Numbered from the stretch's first letter, positions 18,190-27,533 are shown. The stretch: DNA of 64,000 nt from CAVSRC01 sp963743015 (GCA_963743015.1 CAVUOD010000014.1:496001-560000); one strand, 5' to 3'. Notes: generated from the sequence alone by a model not told the origin. Translations and numbers: made by a program.

Positions 18190-19161
18190 ATGCGCGATCC
18201 CTATGAGGTGCTCGGCGTCAGCCGGACGGCCAGCGAAGGCGAAATCAAGTCGGCCTTTCGCAAGCTCGCCAAGAAGCACCACCCAGACCAGAGCAAGGAC
18301 CCGGGAGCGAAGGAACGCTTCGCCGAGGCCAATGCCGCCTATGAGATCGTCGGCGACAAGGACAAGCGCCGGCAGTTCGACCGTGGCGAGATCGGCGCCG
18401 ACGGCAAGCCGCGCTTCCAGGGTTTCGAGGGCTTTGGCGGCGGCGGATTCGGCGGCGGTGCCCGGCCCGGCGGCGGCGGGCGCACCTTCCGCTGGTCGAG
18501 CGGTCGCCCTGGTGGTGGCCCCGGCGGCGGCGAGTTCTCGGCCGACGACATCCTCAACGACATTCTCGGTGGCTTCGGGCGTGGCGCCGGCGGGGCGCGC
18601 GGCGGAGCCCGACCGCAGCCGCAGCGTGGCCAGGACGCGACCGCCACCGCTGCGGTGACGCTGGAGCAGATCGTCCATGGCGAAAAGGTGCGCGTCGATC
18701 TGCCCACCGGGCGCACGGTCGAGATTTCCGTGCCGCTCGGCACGCGCCCGGGCCAGGTCATCCGGCTGAAGGGCCAGGGCCAGCCGGGCGCGCTCGGCGG
18801 GCAGCCGGGCGACGCGCTGGTCACCATCGAATTCGTGCCGCATCCGCTGTTCAAGATGGACGGCGACACGCTGCGCCGCGAGATCGCCGTCACCCTCGAC
18901 GAGGCGGTGCTCGGTGCCAAGGTGCGGGTGCCGACGCTGGACGGACCGGTGACGCTGACGGTGCCGCCGAAGTCGAGCGGCGGACGGGCGTTGCGGCTCA
19001 AGGGCAAGGGCCTGCCGCGCTCCGGCGGCGGGCGCGGGGACCTGCTGGTGACGCTCAAGATCGTTCTGCCGGAAGGCGGCGATGCCGACCTCGAAGCGCT
19101 GATGAAGAAATGGCGCGAAACCCGCCGCTACACCGCCCGCGACGAAACCTCGGAAGCCTGA
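18190..19161 (+). CDS. DnaJ-class chaperone, CbpA-like
   Basis: Type II J-protein of 323 aa that should stimulate the ATPase of DnaK. The J domain (residues 3-65) holds the essential HPD tripeptide in KKHHPDQSKD. A Gly/Arg-rich region (about residues 80-150) follows, then the C-terminal substrate-binding domains with VDLPTGRTVEISVPLGT and the dimerisation region. There is no cysteine zinc finger, so it is CbpA-like rather than DnaJ itself. The ribosome site is weak. Confidence 0.92.
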   Translation: MRDPYEVLGVSRTASEGEIKSAFRKLAKKHHPDQSKDPGAKERFAEANAAYEIVGDKDKRRQFDRGEIGADGKPRFQGFEGFGGGGFGGGARPGGGGRTFRWSSGRPGGGPGGGEFSADDILNDILGGFGRGAGGARGGARPQPQRGQDATATAAVTLEQIVHGEKVRVDLPTGRTVEISVPLGTRPGQVIRLKGQGQPGALGGQPGDALVTIEFVPHPLFKMDGDTLRREIAVTLDEAVLGAKVRVPTLDGPVTLTVPPKSSGGRALRLKGKGLPRSGGGRGDLLVTLKIVLPEGGDADLEALMKKWRETRRYTARDETSEA

Positions 19162-19190
19162 GCGGGAAAGCACGCAAGAGCCGGTAGAAC

Positions 19191-20186
19191 CTAGCCGCGT
19201 GGCGCGGCGGCGCGGCGCAGGCGATCGTTGATCGCCTCGCCCAGCCCCTCTTCAGGGATCGCGACCACCGCAATCATTGCTGCCTGCCGGTCGAGCGTTC
19301 TCAGCGCAGCGAAGAAGTTGGCGGCCGCTTCGGCGAGATCGCCGGACGGGCTGAGATTGACCGTCGCGGCCGCCTGGTGCGCGCCGTCCGGCAGATGCGG
19401 CCCAAAGGCGAGCAGCCCCTCCCCCGCGCGCACCTCCGTCGCGTTCAGCCGCAGATTCGCCGCCGGCGCGTAGTGCGAGGCGAGCATGCCGGGAGCCACC
19501 GGCGCGTTTCCCGCCGGTCCGGCCATGCGCAAGGGCCGGCCGAGCACCGCCTCGATCTCCGCCCGCGCCAGCCCGCCGGCGCGGAGCAGCAGCGGAGCAC
19601 CGCCGGCCAGGCCGACAATGGTCGATTCGAGGCCGACCGGCGTCGGGCCGGCATCGAGGATGACGCTCACCTGAGACCCGAGATCCTCGAAGACATGGGC
19701 GGCGGTGGTCGGGCTGACATGGCCGGAGCGATTGGCGCTGGGCGCGGCCAGCGGCCGGGCGCTGGCGGAAAGCAGCGCCTGCGCGACGGCATGCGCCGGC
19801 ACGCGCACGGCCAGCGTATCGAGGCCGGCGGTCACCAGATCGGCGATTTCGGAATCGGGGCGGAGCGGCAGCACCAGCGTCAGCGGCCCCGGCCAGAAGG
19901 CTTCGGCCAGCCTTTCGGCATCAGCGTCGAAACGCACGTGGCGCATGGCTTCGGCGGCGGAAGCGGCATGGACGATCAGCGGATTGAAGCGCGGCCGCCC
20001 CTTGGCGAGGTAGATGCGGCCGACGGCGGCCGGATTGGTGGCGTCGGCAGCCAGCCCGTAGACCGTCTCGGTCGGCATCGCCACCAGTTCGCCGCGCGCA
20101 ATTGCGGCAACCGCGGCGGCCAGACCGGCTTCGCCTGAGCGATCCATGTCAAAAACGCTGGGTAGATTTGCGCTAGCCTGTGACAT
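19191..20186 (-). CDS. tsaC: L-threonylcarbamoyladenylate synthase (Sua5/TsaC)
   Basis: Makes threonylcarbamoyl-AMP from threonine, bicarbonate and ATP for the t6A37 modification of tRNAs that read ANN codons. It is 331 aa, which is the long Sua5 type: an N-terminal YrdC domain (PTETVYGLAADA near residue 42, KGRPRFNPLIVH, APSANRSGHVSPT) and a C-terminal Sua5 domain starting at PGMLASHYAP. An internal ATG at about 20147 gives 318 aa and is an alternative start; neither has a good ribosome site. Confidence 0.93.
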   Translation of the reverse strand: MSQASANLPSVFDMDRSGEAGLAAAVAAIARGELVAMPTETVYGLAADATNPAAVGRIYLAKGRPRFNPLIVHAASAAEAMRHVRFDADAERLAEAFWPGPLTLVLPLRPDSEIADLVTAGLDTLAVRVPAHAVAQALLSASARPLAAPSANRSGHVSPTTAAHVFEDLGSQVSVILDAGPTPVGLESTIVGLAGGAPLLLRAGGLARAEIEAVLGRPLRMAGPAGNAPVAPGMLASHYAPAANLRLNATEVRAGEGLLAFGPHLPDGAHQAAATVNLSPSGDLAEAAANFFAALRTLDRQAAMIAVVAIPEEGLGEAINDRLRRAAAPRG

Positions 20187-20269
20187 TGGGTGAGAGTGTC
20201 GGCCGTCCGGGCGAGCCGGGTTCTCGCGCTTAGCAACAAGCCGCGTCAAGCGGCAGCCGGAGGTCATAC

Positions 20270-22042
20270 ATGAACGGCAGGACGCGCGTCGCCGAGATTT
20301 CCTTTGCACTCAAGGCCTGGGGCGGGCTCGACCAGCTGATCGCCACGGGCGCCTTCCCCGACCTCGACGGCGAAACCGCGGCGGCGATCATCGAGGAAGC
20401 CGACCGTTTCGCCGAAGAGCAGCTTGCTCCCCTCAACCAGCCGGGCGACCGCGCCGGGGTGATGCTGACCGATGGCGTCGTCACCATGCCACCGGGCTGG
20501 AAGGAAACCTACACGCGCTGGCGCGAAGCCGGCTGGAACGGGCTCGGCAGCCCGACCGAATGGGGCGGACAGGGCCTGCCGATGGTGCTGCAGATGGCGC
20601 TCCAGGAGATCTGGAACGGCGCCAACGCCGCCTTCGCCGTCGGCCCGATGCTGAACGGCGGCGCTGTCCATGCGCTGCTTGCCCATGCCACCGAAGACCT
20701 CCAGAAGCGCTACCTGCCCAAGCTGGTTTCCGGCGAATGGATGGTGACCATGGACCTGACCGAGCCGCAGGCAGGCTCCGAACTCGGTGCGATCACCACC
20801 AAGGCGGTGCGCGCCGAGGACGGGACCTACCGGCTCTTCGGCCAGAAGACCTTCATCACCTATGGCGAGCACGACCTTACCGACAACATCGTCCATCTCG
20901 TGCTGGCGCGTATCGCCGATGCGCCGCACGGCTCAACCGGCATTTCCATGTTCCTGGTGCCGAAGATGCTCGAGGACGGCAGCCGCAACGACTTGGTGGC
21001 GACCGCCAACGAGCACAAGCTCGGCCTGCATGCCTCGCCGACCTGCACCCTGGTCTATGGCGAGGCCGGCAAGGGGGCGACCGGCTGGCTGGTTGGCAAG
21101 GAAAACCGCGGCCTGATCTGCATGTTCACCATGATGAACCATGCCCGCCTCAGCGTCGGCGCGCAGGGCGTGGGGGTCGCGGCGCGAGCGCTGCAGCTGG
21201 CGCTTGCCTTTGCCGCCGAACGCCGCCAGGGGCACGCGCTGGGCGCCCCACGCGGCGAGATGAGCCCGATCGGCCAGCATCCCGATATCCAGCGCGAGCT
21301 CATGCAGATGACCGCGCTCACCGCCGCATCGCGGGCGATCTGCTACGCCTGCGCCGAGGCGATCGACATGAGCGTGGCCGCACCGGAAGCCGAACGCGGC
21401 GCATGGGCCAACCGGGCGAGCCTGCTCACCCCGGTCGCCAAGGCCTTCGCCACCGATGCGGTGAACGCCGTCACCTCGGCCGGTATCCAGGTGCATGGCG
21501 GCGCCGGCTATATCGAGGAGAGCGGCGCGGCGCAGCTCTATCGCGATGCGCGCATCTTCGCCATCTATGAGGGAACCAACGGCATCCAGGCGATGGACCT
21601 TGCCAGCCGCAAGCTGAAGCTTGGCGGCGGCGCGCCGGTGGCAGCGGTCATCAACGAGATCGCCGAAACCGCCGTCGCGACCGCCGAGGCCAACCGGCCG
21701 GAATTCGGACAGACCGCTGGCCGGCTCGCCGAGGCCGGCAAGCATTTCGCTTCGGCCACCGCATATCTGGCCAAGGCCCTGGCAAACGGCGACCATCAGC
21801 CGGTGCTGGCCGGCGCGACGCCCTATGCGCGACTTTTCAGTCTTGCATTCGGCGGTGCGCTTCTGGCAAAGGGCGCGCTCGGGGCAGACGAGACAAATCG
21901 CGATCGAGCGATCGCCCTTGCACGATTCTTCAGCGAATCGCTGCTGGGCGAAGCGGCGCCCCTGGCGGCGGCGGTGATCGAGGGGGCGGAAGGTCTGCAG
22001 CAGGCCGCTCGCCACTTCGGTATCGCCCGGCCATCGTCGTGA
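20270..22042 (+). CDS. Acyl-CoA dehydrogenase family protein
   Basis: FAD enzyme of 590 aa for alpha,beta-dehydrogenation of acyl-CoA esters. Segments seen are NGLGSPTEWGGQGLP, MVTMDLTEPQAGSELGAI, GQKTFITYGEHD, and YRDARIFAIYEGTNGIQAMD, where the Glu of YEGTNGIQ is the catalytic base. The length and the extra C-terminal domain after residue 460 place it with the long DmdC/FadE-like group. A GGAGG site precedes the ATG. It lies in a row with a crotonase gene, so both probably act in one fatty-acid or branched-acid breakdown pathway; the substrate is unknown. Confidence 0.92.
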   Translation: MNGRTRVAEISFALKAWGGLDQLIATGAFPDLDGETAAAIIEEADRFAEEQLAPLNQPGDRAGVMLTDGVVTMPPGWKETYTRWREAGWNGLGSPTEWGGQGLPMVLQMALQEIWNGANAAFAVGPMLNGGAVHALLAHATEDLQKRYLPKLVSGEWMVTMDLTEPQAGSELGAITTKAVRAEDGTYRLFGQKTFITYGEHDLTDNIVHLVLARIADAPHGSTGISMFLVPKMLEDGSRNDLVATANEHKLGLHASPTCTLVYGEAGKGATGWLVGKENRGLICMFTMMNHARLSVGAQGVGVAARALQLALAFAAERRQGHALGAPRGEMSPIGQHPDIQRELMQMTALTAASRAICYACAEAIDMSVAAPEAERGAWANRASLLTPVAKAFATDAVNAVTSAGIQVHGGAGYIEESGAAQLYRDARIFAIYEGTNGIQAMDLASRKLKLGGGAPVAAVINEIAETAVATAEANRPEFGQTAGRLAEAGKHFASATAYLAKALANGDHQPVLAGATPYARLFSLAFGGALLAKGALGADETNRDRAIALARFFSESLLGEAAPLAAAVIEGAEGLQQAARHFGIARPSS

Positions 22043-22076
22043 AGGCTTTTGCTCGCGTGAGGCCAGGAGTGAGCAG

Positions 22077-22826
22077 ATGAGCGAACAGGTGATCAGCGAG
22101 ATCGCCGAGGGCGTGCAGACGATCCGCATCGAGCGGATGGATGCGGAAAACCGGCTGACTGCCGAGATGTGCGAAGGCGTGGCCGATGCGCTCGCCTTCG
22201 GCGAGAGCAGCTCGCGTGTGCGCGCCGTGCTCCTGACCGGCACGCCGGGCATGTTCACCGCCGGCCACGATGCCAACGAGCTGCAGGGCTTCCTGACCGC
22301 CGGCGGCATGGGCGAGAGCGTCATCCGGCTCCTGAAGACGATTGCTTCCATCGACAAGCCGGTGGTTGCCGCCGTCGATGGCCCGTCCTTCAGCCTCGGT
22401 ACGATCCTGCTGATGCTGTGCGACTACGTCGTGGCCAGCGAATGGTCGATCTTCTCGGCGGCTTCGGCCGAGATGGGCATGCCGCCGGAGGGCGCCGCCA
22501 GCATCCTCGCCCCGGCGCTGATGGGCTATCACCGCGCCTTCGGCCTGCTGGTGATGGGCGACCATTTCGATGCCCCGCAGGCGATGCATGCCGGCCTGGT
22601 CAACAAGGTCGTGCCAGCCGACGCGGTCGAGACCGCCGGCCGGGAAGCCGCGCGCATCCTCGCCGACAAGCCGCCGGAGGCGGTGCGCATGCACCGCCGG
22701 CTGATGCGCGGCGACCGGCTCAATATCCTCCAGCGCATCGACCTGGAGGCGACCAGCTTCGCAGATCTCTTGCGCTCGCCGGCGGCGCGTGATGCCCTGC
22801 AGGCCTATATTGACGCCAACCGCTGA
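22077..22826 (+). CDS. Enoyl-CoA hydratase/isomerase (crotonase) family protein
   Basis: A 249-aa crotonase-fold enzyme. The oxyanion-hole regions are TAGHDANELQGF near residue 60 and GPSFSLGTILLMLCDYVVAS near residue 102. One Glu is in AEMGMPPEGAAS; the position of the other classic hydratase Glu is not clearly acidic (GTILLML), so it may be an isomerase or hydrolase rather than a standard hydratase. AGGAG precedes the ATG. The gap to the acyl-CoA dehydrogenase gene is only 34 bases, so the two are probably cotranscribed. Confidence 0.88.
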   Translation: MSEQVISEIAEGVQTIRIERMDAENRLTAEMCEGVADALAFGESSSRVRAVLLTGTPGMFTAGHDANELQGFLTAGGMGESVIRLLKTIASIDKPVVAAVDGPSFSLGTILLMLCDYVVASEWSIFSAASAEMGMPPEGAASILAPALMGYHRAFGLLVMGDHFDAPQAMHAGLVNKVVPADAVETAGREAARILADKPPEAVRMHRRLMRGDRLNILQRIDLEATSFADLLRSPAARDALQAYIDANR

Positions 22827-22850
22827 ACGCGACCTTCGACTGGAGCCTTC

Positions 22851-23835
22851 TTGTCCACTCTCCTCATTCAGGACGCTGTCTTCCTCGAACACATCGCACC
22901 GACCGGGCACCCCGAGCGGCCCGACCGCATCCGCGCCATCGACAAGGCGCTGTCCGCACCGGCCTTCGACGATCTCATCCGTGTCGGCGCGCCGGCGGCG
23001 GCCACGCCTGAGCTGCTCGCCACGGCCCACAGCGAATCCTACGTCGCCGAGATCCGCGCCGCCGTTCCCGACCAGGGCATCGTCCCGATCGAGGCCGACA
23101 CCTATCTCTCCCCGCGGAGCTACGACATCGCCGCGCGGGCTGCGGCGGCGGCGTGCCTGGCGGTGGACGAGGTGATGAGCGGCAAGGTGGCCAATGCCTT
23201 CTGCGCCATCCGGCCGCCGGGCCACCATGCCGAGCCCGATCACCCGATGGGCTTCTGCCTGTTCAACAATGCGGCCATCGCCGCGCGCCAGGCGCAGCGC
23301 CGCCACGGCGCCGAACGGGTCGCCATCGTCGACTGGGATGTGCATCACGGCAACGGGACGCAGGCGATCGTCTGGGACGATCCGCAGCATCCTCTACTGC
23401 TCGACCCACCAGATGCCGCTCTATCCGGGCACGGGCGCGGTTTCGGAGACCGGTTGCGGCAACATCGTCAACGCGCCGCTCAAGGAGGGCGCCGGCGGCA
23501 CCGAGTTCGAGATGGCCTTCAATGACAGGATCGTGCCGGCAATCGACGCCTTCGCACCCGACCTGATCATCATCTCAGCCGGATTCGACGCCCACTGGCG
23601 CGACCCGCTGGCGCAGATCAATCTCAACGAGGAGGATTTCGTCCACGCGACGCTCACCCTGATGGAGGCCGCCCAGCGCCATTGCGGCGGCCGCATCGTC
23701 AGCCTGCTCGAAGGCGGATATGATCTGGCCGGGCTCGCCGGATCGGCGGCCATGCACGTGGCCGACGCTGATGAAAGCCTGAGAAACGAGGAGACCGGAT
23801 GGCCGACCACGACCCCGCGCCCGTCGACAGCATGA
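22851..23835 (+). pseudogene. Histone deacetylase family protein (amidohydrolase), frameshifted
   Basis: Class II HDAC/acetylpolyamine amidohydrolase-like zinc enzyme. The first frame gives MSTLLIQDAVF, RPPGHHAEPDHPMGFCLFNN and VDWDVHHGNGTQAI with the usual His and Asp ligands. The second frame continues from about 23386 with THQMPLYPGTGAVSETGCGN, ISAGFDAHWRDPL and SLLEGGYDL. Removing one base in GATCCGCAGC (about 23384) restores DDPSILYCSTHQM and a 327-aa protein. It starts with TTG after a GGAG site. The end overlaps xseB by 37 bases. The frame break is more likely a sequence error than true decay, because all the motifs on both sides are intact. Confidence 0.85.
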
Positions 23836-24056
23836 CTTTCGAGGCGGCGCTCAAGGAACTCGAGCAGATCGTCAGCCGGCTCGAGCGCGGCGAGGTGCCG
23901 CTTGCCGAGTTGATCGTCATCTACGAGCGCGGCGACGCGCTGAGGAAGCATTGCGACGCCCTGCTCCGCCAGGCCGAGGCGCGGGTGGAGAAGATCCGCG
24001 TCGGCGCCGACGGCAAGCCGGCCGGCGTCGAACCGCTCGACGCCGACACGCCCTGA
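23799..24056 (+). CDS. xseB: Exodeoxyribonuclease VII small subunit
   Basis: An 85-aa subunit of the XseA/XseB nuclease, which degrades single-stranded DNA. The helical hairpin is typical: MTFEAALKELEQIVSRLERG, then LAELIVIYERGDALRKHCDA and LLRQAEARVEKI. A GAGGAGA ribosome site precedes the ATG. In many alphaproteobacteria xseB is directly followed by dxs; here a cupin/marR pair lies between them. XseA is not in the window. Confidence 0.95.
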   Translation: MADHDPAPVDSMTFEAALKELEQIVSRLERGEVPLAELIVIYERGDALRKHCDALLRQAEARVEKIRVGADGKPAGVEPLDADTP

Positions 24057-24062
24057 CCCGCC

Positions 24063-24437
24063 CTATTCGGCCCAGGGCGGCGTGAACGGCTGGCCGCCGG
24101 CGTGCATGGCCTGTCCGCCGACCGGAAACGCCACCACGGCTTCGAACGGCCGCTCGCCGGGATTGCCGAGCGCGAAGTCCGTGTCTGCGGGAATGATGGC
24201 CGCATCGCCGGCGGCGAGTTCGTGGACGACGCCGTCCAGATGCACCTGTGCACATCCCGAAAGGGCCACGAAGATCTCCTCGCGCGTCAGGCGGTGGACG
24301 GTCGGCGCGGTGCCGGGAGCGAGGCGGACGCGCCAGGCGCAGGTCTCGCGCGCACCCCGTTTCGGCGAGGCCAGGCCGGTGAAATGCACGCCGGGTATCT
24401 CGAACACCGGCGCCTGTGCGGAACTGATGATGGTCAT
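24063..24437 (-). CDS. Cupin-domain protein
   Basis: A 124-aa single-domain cupin. The beta-barrel pattern is visible: VHRLTREEIFVALSG, AQVHLDGVVHELAAGDAAIIPADTDF, then a Pro-rich end. The first cupin motif has His and Glu in place for a metal ion. The substrate is unknown. It is transcribed divergently from a MarR-family regulator gene with only 58 bases between, so it is the probable target of that regulator. The start at 24437 follows an AGAGAGAG stretch. Confidence 0.82.
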   Translation of the reverse strand: MTIISSAQAPVFEIPGVHFTGLASPKRGARETCAWRVRLAPGTAPTVHRLTREEIFVALSGCAQVHLDGVVHELAAGDAAIIPADTDFALGNPGERPFEAVVAFPVGGQAMHAGGQPFTPPWAE

Positions 24438-24477
24438 TTCGTTGTCTCTCTCTGGCGGGAAGCGATTTCGTCTGGTA

Positions 24478-24522
24478 ACTTGACCATATCGTGCGATGAC
24501 CAAGATAGTCAAGTCACTTGAC
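24478..24522. promoter_or_regulatory. Probable MarR operator: three ACTTGAC half-sites
   Basis: ACTTGAC is found at 24478-24484, its complement GTCAAGT at 24508-24514, and ACTTGAC again at 24516-24522. The last two form the perfect palindrome GTCAAGTCACTTGAC. The array spans the start of the MarR gene and reaches toward the cupin promoter, as expected for an operator that controls both. The binding protein is inferred from position only. Confidence 0.6.
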
Positions 24523-24948
24523 GATGCCGGATTCCCGGAGCTGCTGGATCATGTCGGAATCCAGCTCTGGCGGGCCGCCGCCCTGTGGAAAGCCGAATTC
24601 GACGCCGGCATGGTCGCCAGGGGCCACGCGCTGTTCGCCCATGCCCGCTCCGGCCTGCTGGCCTACATGGACCGCGGCGGCACGCGGCAGGTCGACCTGA
24701 CCGCGCGCAGCGGCCTGACCAAGCAGGCGGTTCAGCAATTCATCGACGAACTGGTGGCGGACGGCGTCGTGGAGCGAATCCCCGATCCGCAGGACGGGCG
24801 CGGTCGCATCGTCGTCTTCACCGAGCGCGGCCGGGAGGTTCTGGCGGACGCCAACGCGGTCAAGCAGCAGGTCGAGGAGCAATTCCGCCGCAAACTCGGG
24901 GCAAAGCGATTCCAGCAGCTTGTCGAAGCGCTCAAGGAGCTGGCGTGA
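24496..24948 (+). CDS. MarR family transcriptional regulator
   Basis: A 150-aa winged-helix regulator. The recognition region is VDLTARSGLTKQAVQQFIDE near residues 65-85, and the wing is RIPDPQDGRGRIVVFTERG. It probably binds as a dimer to the divergent space shared with the cupin gene. No ribosome site precedes the ATG at 24496, yet no better in-frame start exists before residue 39. A perfect 15-base palindrome lies inside its first codons (24508-24522), which suggests autoregulation. Confidence 0.88.
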   Translation: MTKIVKSLDDAGFPELLDHVGIQLWRAAALWKAEFDAGMVARGHALFAHARSGLLAYMDRGGTRQVDLTARSGLTKQAVQQFIDELVADGVVERIPDPQDGRGRIVVFTERGREVLADANAVKQQVEEQFRRKLGAKRFQQLVEALKELA

Positions 24949-25045
24949 TCCGGCGGGCGACCGGGCGCAGGGCGCGGCACCGCCAGCGTTGCACCGCCCG
25001 GGCGAGCGTGCCAATAGTCTCTGGTCAAAATTGTCAGGCGGCCAC

Positions 25046-26971
25046 GTGAATTCTTCGCCAGCCACTCCCCTCCTCGACCGCGTCAAGACGCCCGAGGATC
25101 TGCGCAAACTGCCCGCATCCGACCTGCGCCAGCTGGCGGACGAGTTGCGCCAGGAGACGATTTCGGCGGTGTCGGTGACCGGCGGCCATCTTGGCGCCGG
25201 TCTCGGCGTGGTCGAACTGACGGTGGCGCTGCACTACGTCTTCGATACCCCGCGCGACAAGCTGATCTGGGACGTCGGCCATCAGGCCTATCCGCACAAG
25301 ATCCTCACCGGCCGCCGCGACCGCATCCGCACGCTGCGCCAGCCGGGGGGCTCTCGCGGCTTCACCCGGCGCGCCGAGAGCGAATACGACCCCTTCGGTG
25401 CCGCCCACTCCTCGACCTCGATTTCCGCCGCGCTCGGCATGGCGGTCGCCCGCGACCTCAGGGGCGGCAACGAGAATATCGTGGCGGTCATCGGCGACGG
25501 CGCCATGTCGGCCGGCATGGCCTACGAGGCGATGAACAATGCCGGCCACCTGAAGTCGCGCCTGATCGTCATCCTCAACGACAACGACATGTCGATCGCG
25601 CCGCCGGTGGGGGCGCTGTCGGCGCATCTGGCCAAGCTGGTGTCGGGGCGCACCTATCGCGGCCTCAGACGCCTTGCCAAGCAGCTTGCCGAATACCTGC
25701 CGCGCTATTTCCGCGAGCGGGCGCGGCTGGCGGAGGAATTCACCCGCAGCTTCTGGACCGGCGGCACGCTGTTCGAGGAGCTCGGCTTCTACTACATCGG
25801 CCCGATCGACGGTCACAATCTCGACCATCTCCTGCCGGTGCTGCGCAACGTCGCCGCGATGCGTAACGGCCCGGTGCTCGTGCACGTACGCACCATGAAG
25901 GGCAAGGGTTACGCCCCGGCGGAGGAGGCCGCCGACAAGTATCACGGCGTCAGCAAGTTCGACGTGATCACCGGCGCGCAGGCGAAGAGCCGCTCCAACG
26001 CGCCGGCCTATACACGCGTGTTCGCCGAGAGCCTGATCAAGGAAGCGGAGAAGGACGAGCGCATCGTCGCCGTCACCGCGGCGATGCCGGCCGGCACCGG
26101 TCTCGACCTCTTCGGCGAGAAGTTCCCGGAGCGGACCTTCGATGTCGGCATCGCCGAACAGCATGCGGTGACCTTCGCCGCCGGGCTGGCGACGCAGGGC
26201 TTCAAGCCTTTCGCCGCCATCTACTCGACCTTCCTGCAGCGCGCCTACGACCAGGTCGTCCACGACGTGGCCATCCAGAGCTTGGCCGTCCGCTTCGCCA
26301 TCGACCGCGCCGGCTTCGTCGGTGCCGACGGGGCGACCCATGCCGGCGCGTTCGACACGACCTATCTCGCCAGCCTGCCGGGCTTCGTGGTGATGGCGGC
26401 GGCGGACGAGGCCGAACTCACCCATATGGTGGCGACGGCGGTGGCGATCGACGACCGCCCGTCGTCCTTCCGCTATCCGCGCGGCGACGGCGTCGGCGTC
26501 GAGATGCCGGAGCACGGCGTGCCGCTCGAGATCGGTCGCGGCCGAGTCCTGCGCGAGGGCGGCAAGGTTGCCCTGCTCTCCTTCGGCGCGCGCCTCCAGG
26601 AATGCCTCAAGGCGGCCGAGGACCTCGACTCCTACGGCCTGCCGACGACGGTCGCCGATGCCCGCTTCGCCAAGCCGCTCGACACCGCCCTGATCGACCG
26701 GCTGGTGCGTGAGCACGAGGTGCTCATCACCATCGAGGAAGGCACGGTGGGGGGCTTTGCCGCCCATGTTCTGGCCCACCTCGAACAGAGCGGTGCGCTC
26801 GACCGCGGCATCAAGGTGCGCTCGCTCGCCATGCCCGATCGCTTCGTCGATCACGGCAAGCCGGAGGCAATGTACGCCGCCGTCGGCCTCGATGCGGCCG
26901 GCATCGTGACCGCCGTCTTCGCCGCGCTCGGCCGCGACACGCCGGCCGCTGTGCATCCGCGCTTGGCCTGA
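25046..26971 (+). CDS. dxs: 1-deoxy-D-xylulose-5-phosphate synthase
   Basis: Thiamine-diphosphate enzyme that joins pyruvate and glyceraldehyde 3-phosphate, the first step of the MEP isoprenoid pathway. It has 641 aa. The TPP motif runs from GDGAMSAGMAYEAMNNAG to NDNDMSIAPPVGAL; the catalytic Glu is in FDVGIAEQHAVTFAAG; a C-terminal transketolase domain follows. The GTG start at 25046 has an AGGCGG site and matches the family N-terminus (LLDRVKTPEDLRKL). Longer in-frame extension upstream overlaps marR and is not coding. Confidence 0.97.
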   Translation: MNSSPATPLLDRVKTPEDLRKLPASDLRQLADELRQETISAVSVTGGHLGAGLGVVELTVALHYVFDTPRDKLIWDVGHQAYPHKILTGRRDRIRTLRQPGGSRGFTRRAESEYDPFGAAHSSTSISAALGMAVARDLRGGNENIVAVIGDGAMSAGMAYEAMNNAGHLKSRLIVILNDNDMSIAPPVGALSAHLAKLVSGRTYRGLRRLAKQLAEYLPRYFRERARLAEEFTRSFWTGGTLFEELGFYYIGPIDGHNLDHLLPVLRNVAAMRNGPVLVHVRTMKGKGYAPAEEAADKYHGVSKFDVITGAQAKSRSNAPAYTRVFAESLIKEAEKDERIVAVTAAMPAGTGLDLFGEKFPERTFDVGIAEQHAVTFAAGLATQGFKPFAAIYSTFLQRAYDQVVHDVAIQSLAVRFAIDRAGFVGADGATHAGAFDTTYLASLPGFVVMAAADEAELTHMVATAVAIDDRPSSFRYPRGDGVGVEMPEHGVPLEIGRGRVLREGGKVALLSFGARLQECLKAAEDLDSYGLPTTVADARFAKPLDTALIDRLVREHEVLITIEEGTVGGFAAHVLAHLEQSGALDRGIKVRSLAMPDRFVDHGKPEAMYAAVGLDAAGIVTAVFAALGRDTPAAVHPRLA

Positions 26972-27054
26972 GACGCACGCAGGCCGGACGGCCTGTGACG
27001 AATTGCTACTTCGGAATAGTTCCATTCAGACGGGAAAGGCCCTACAAGCCCCCG

Positions 27055-27451
27055 ATGTCCAGGCGCCCGCTCCTTGCCCTGTTGCGTGGACCCGACGGTC
27101 GCTCGCTGGCGCGAAGCCTGGCGGTGATCGTCCTGGTCAATGTGATGCTCGCCGGGCTCAACGGCGGGGCCCTGGCCCATGCGGCGACGACGGACAGGTC
27201 GACCGTCTGCACCACGATCGGCGCCAACAGCGACCCCGCCCATCCGGCCAACGATTTCGATCGTCGCGCCTATGGCATGGTCGGCACCCTCAGCGTGGTC
27301 GCCAGCGTCGTTCCACCCGAACTCGCCGGTTCTTGCCGACGAACCGCCGGCCGTCGTGCTGCCGGCGTTCATTGCGTTGCCCGCCGGCCATGCCGCGCCC
27401 GATCCTCTCGACCGGCCGGCAAATCCGCGCGGCCCCCCGCTCCTCGGCTGA
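27055..27451 (+). pseudogene. Small exported protein, DUF2946-like, frameshifted
   Basis: An N-terminal hydrophobic segment (SLAVIVLVNVMLAGLNGG) is followed by a short possibly periplasmic part. The frame runs into arginine-rich nonsense after about 27325. Deleting one base in ACTCGCCGG (27324-27325) gives VVPPELPVLADEPPAVV, then an ending NPRGPPLLG, for 131 aa in total. The short length, the Pro/Ala-rich end with RGPP, and the place before a copper chaperone gene fit DUF2946 proteins, but the cysteine pattern is not clear. The assignment is tentative. Confidence 0.45.
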
Positions 27452-27533
27452 TTCCGATCCATTTCACTGATCCGTTTCAACCGGCGGCCGCATGCCGACG
27501 CGGTTCCGCCAATCTGCCGAGGACAATGCTCGC

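Noticed and set aside
25034..27025. A 663-codon open frame opposite dxs
   Set aside because: The dxs protein on the plus strand is unmistakable and full length; the opposite frame has no recognisable motif and shows mirror codon bias.
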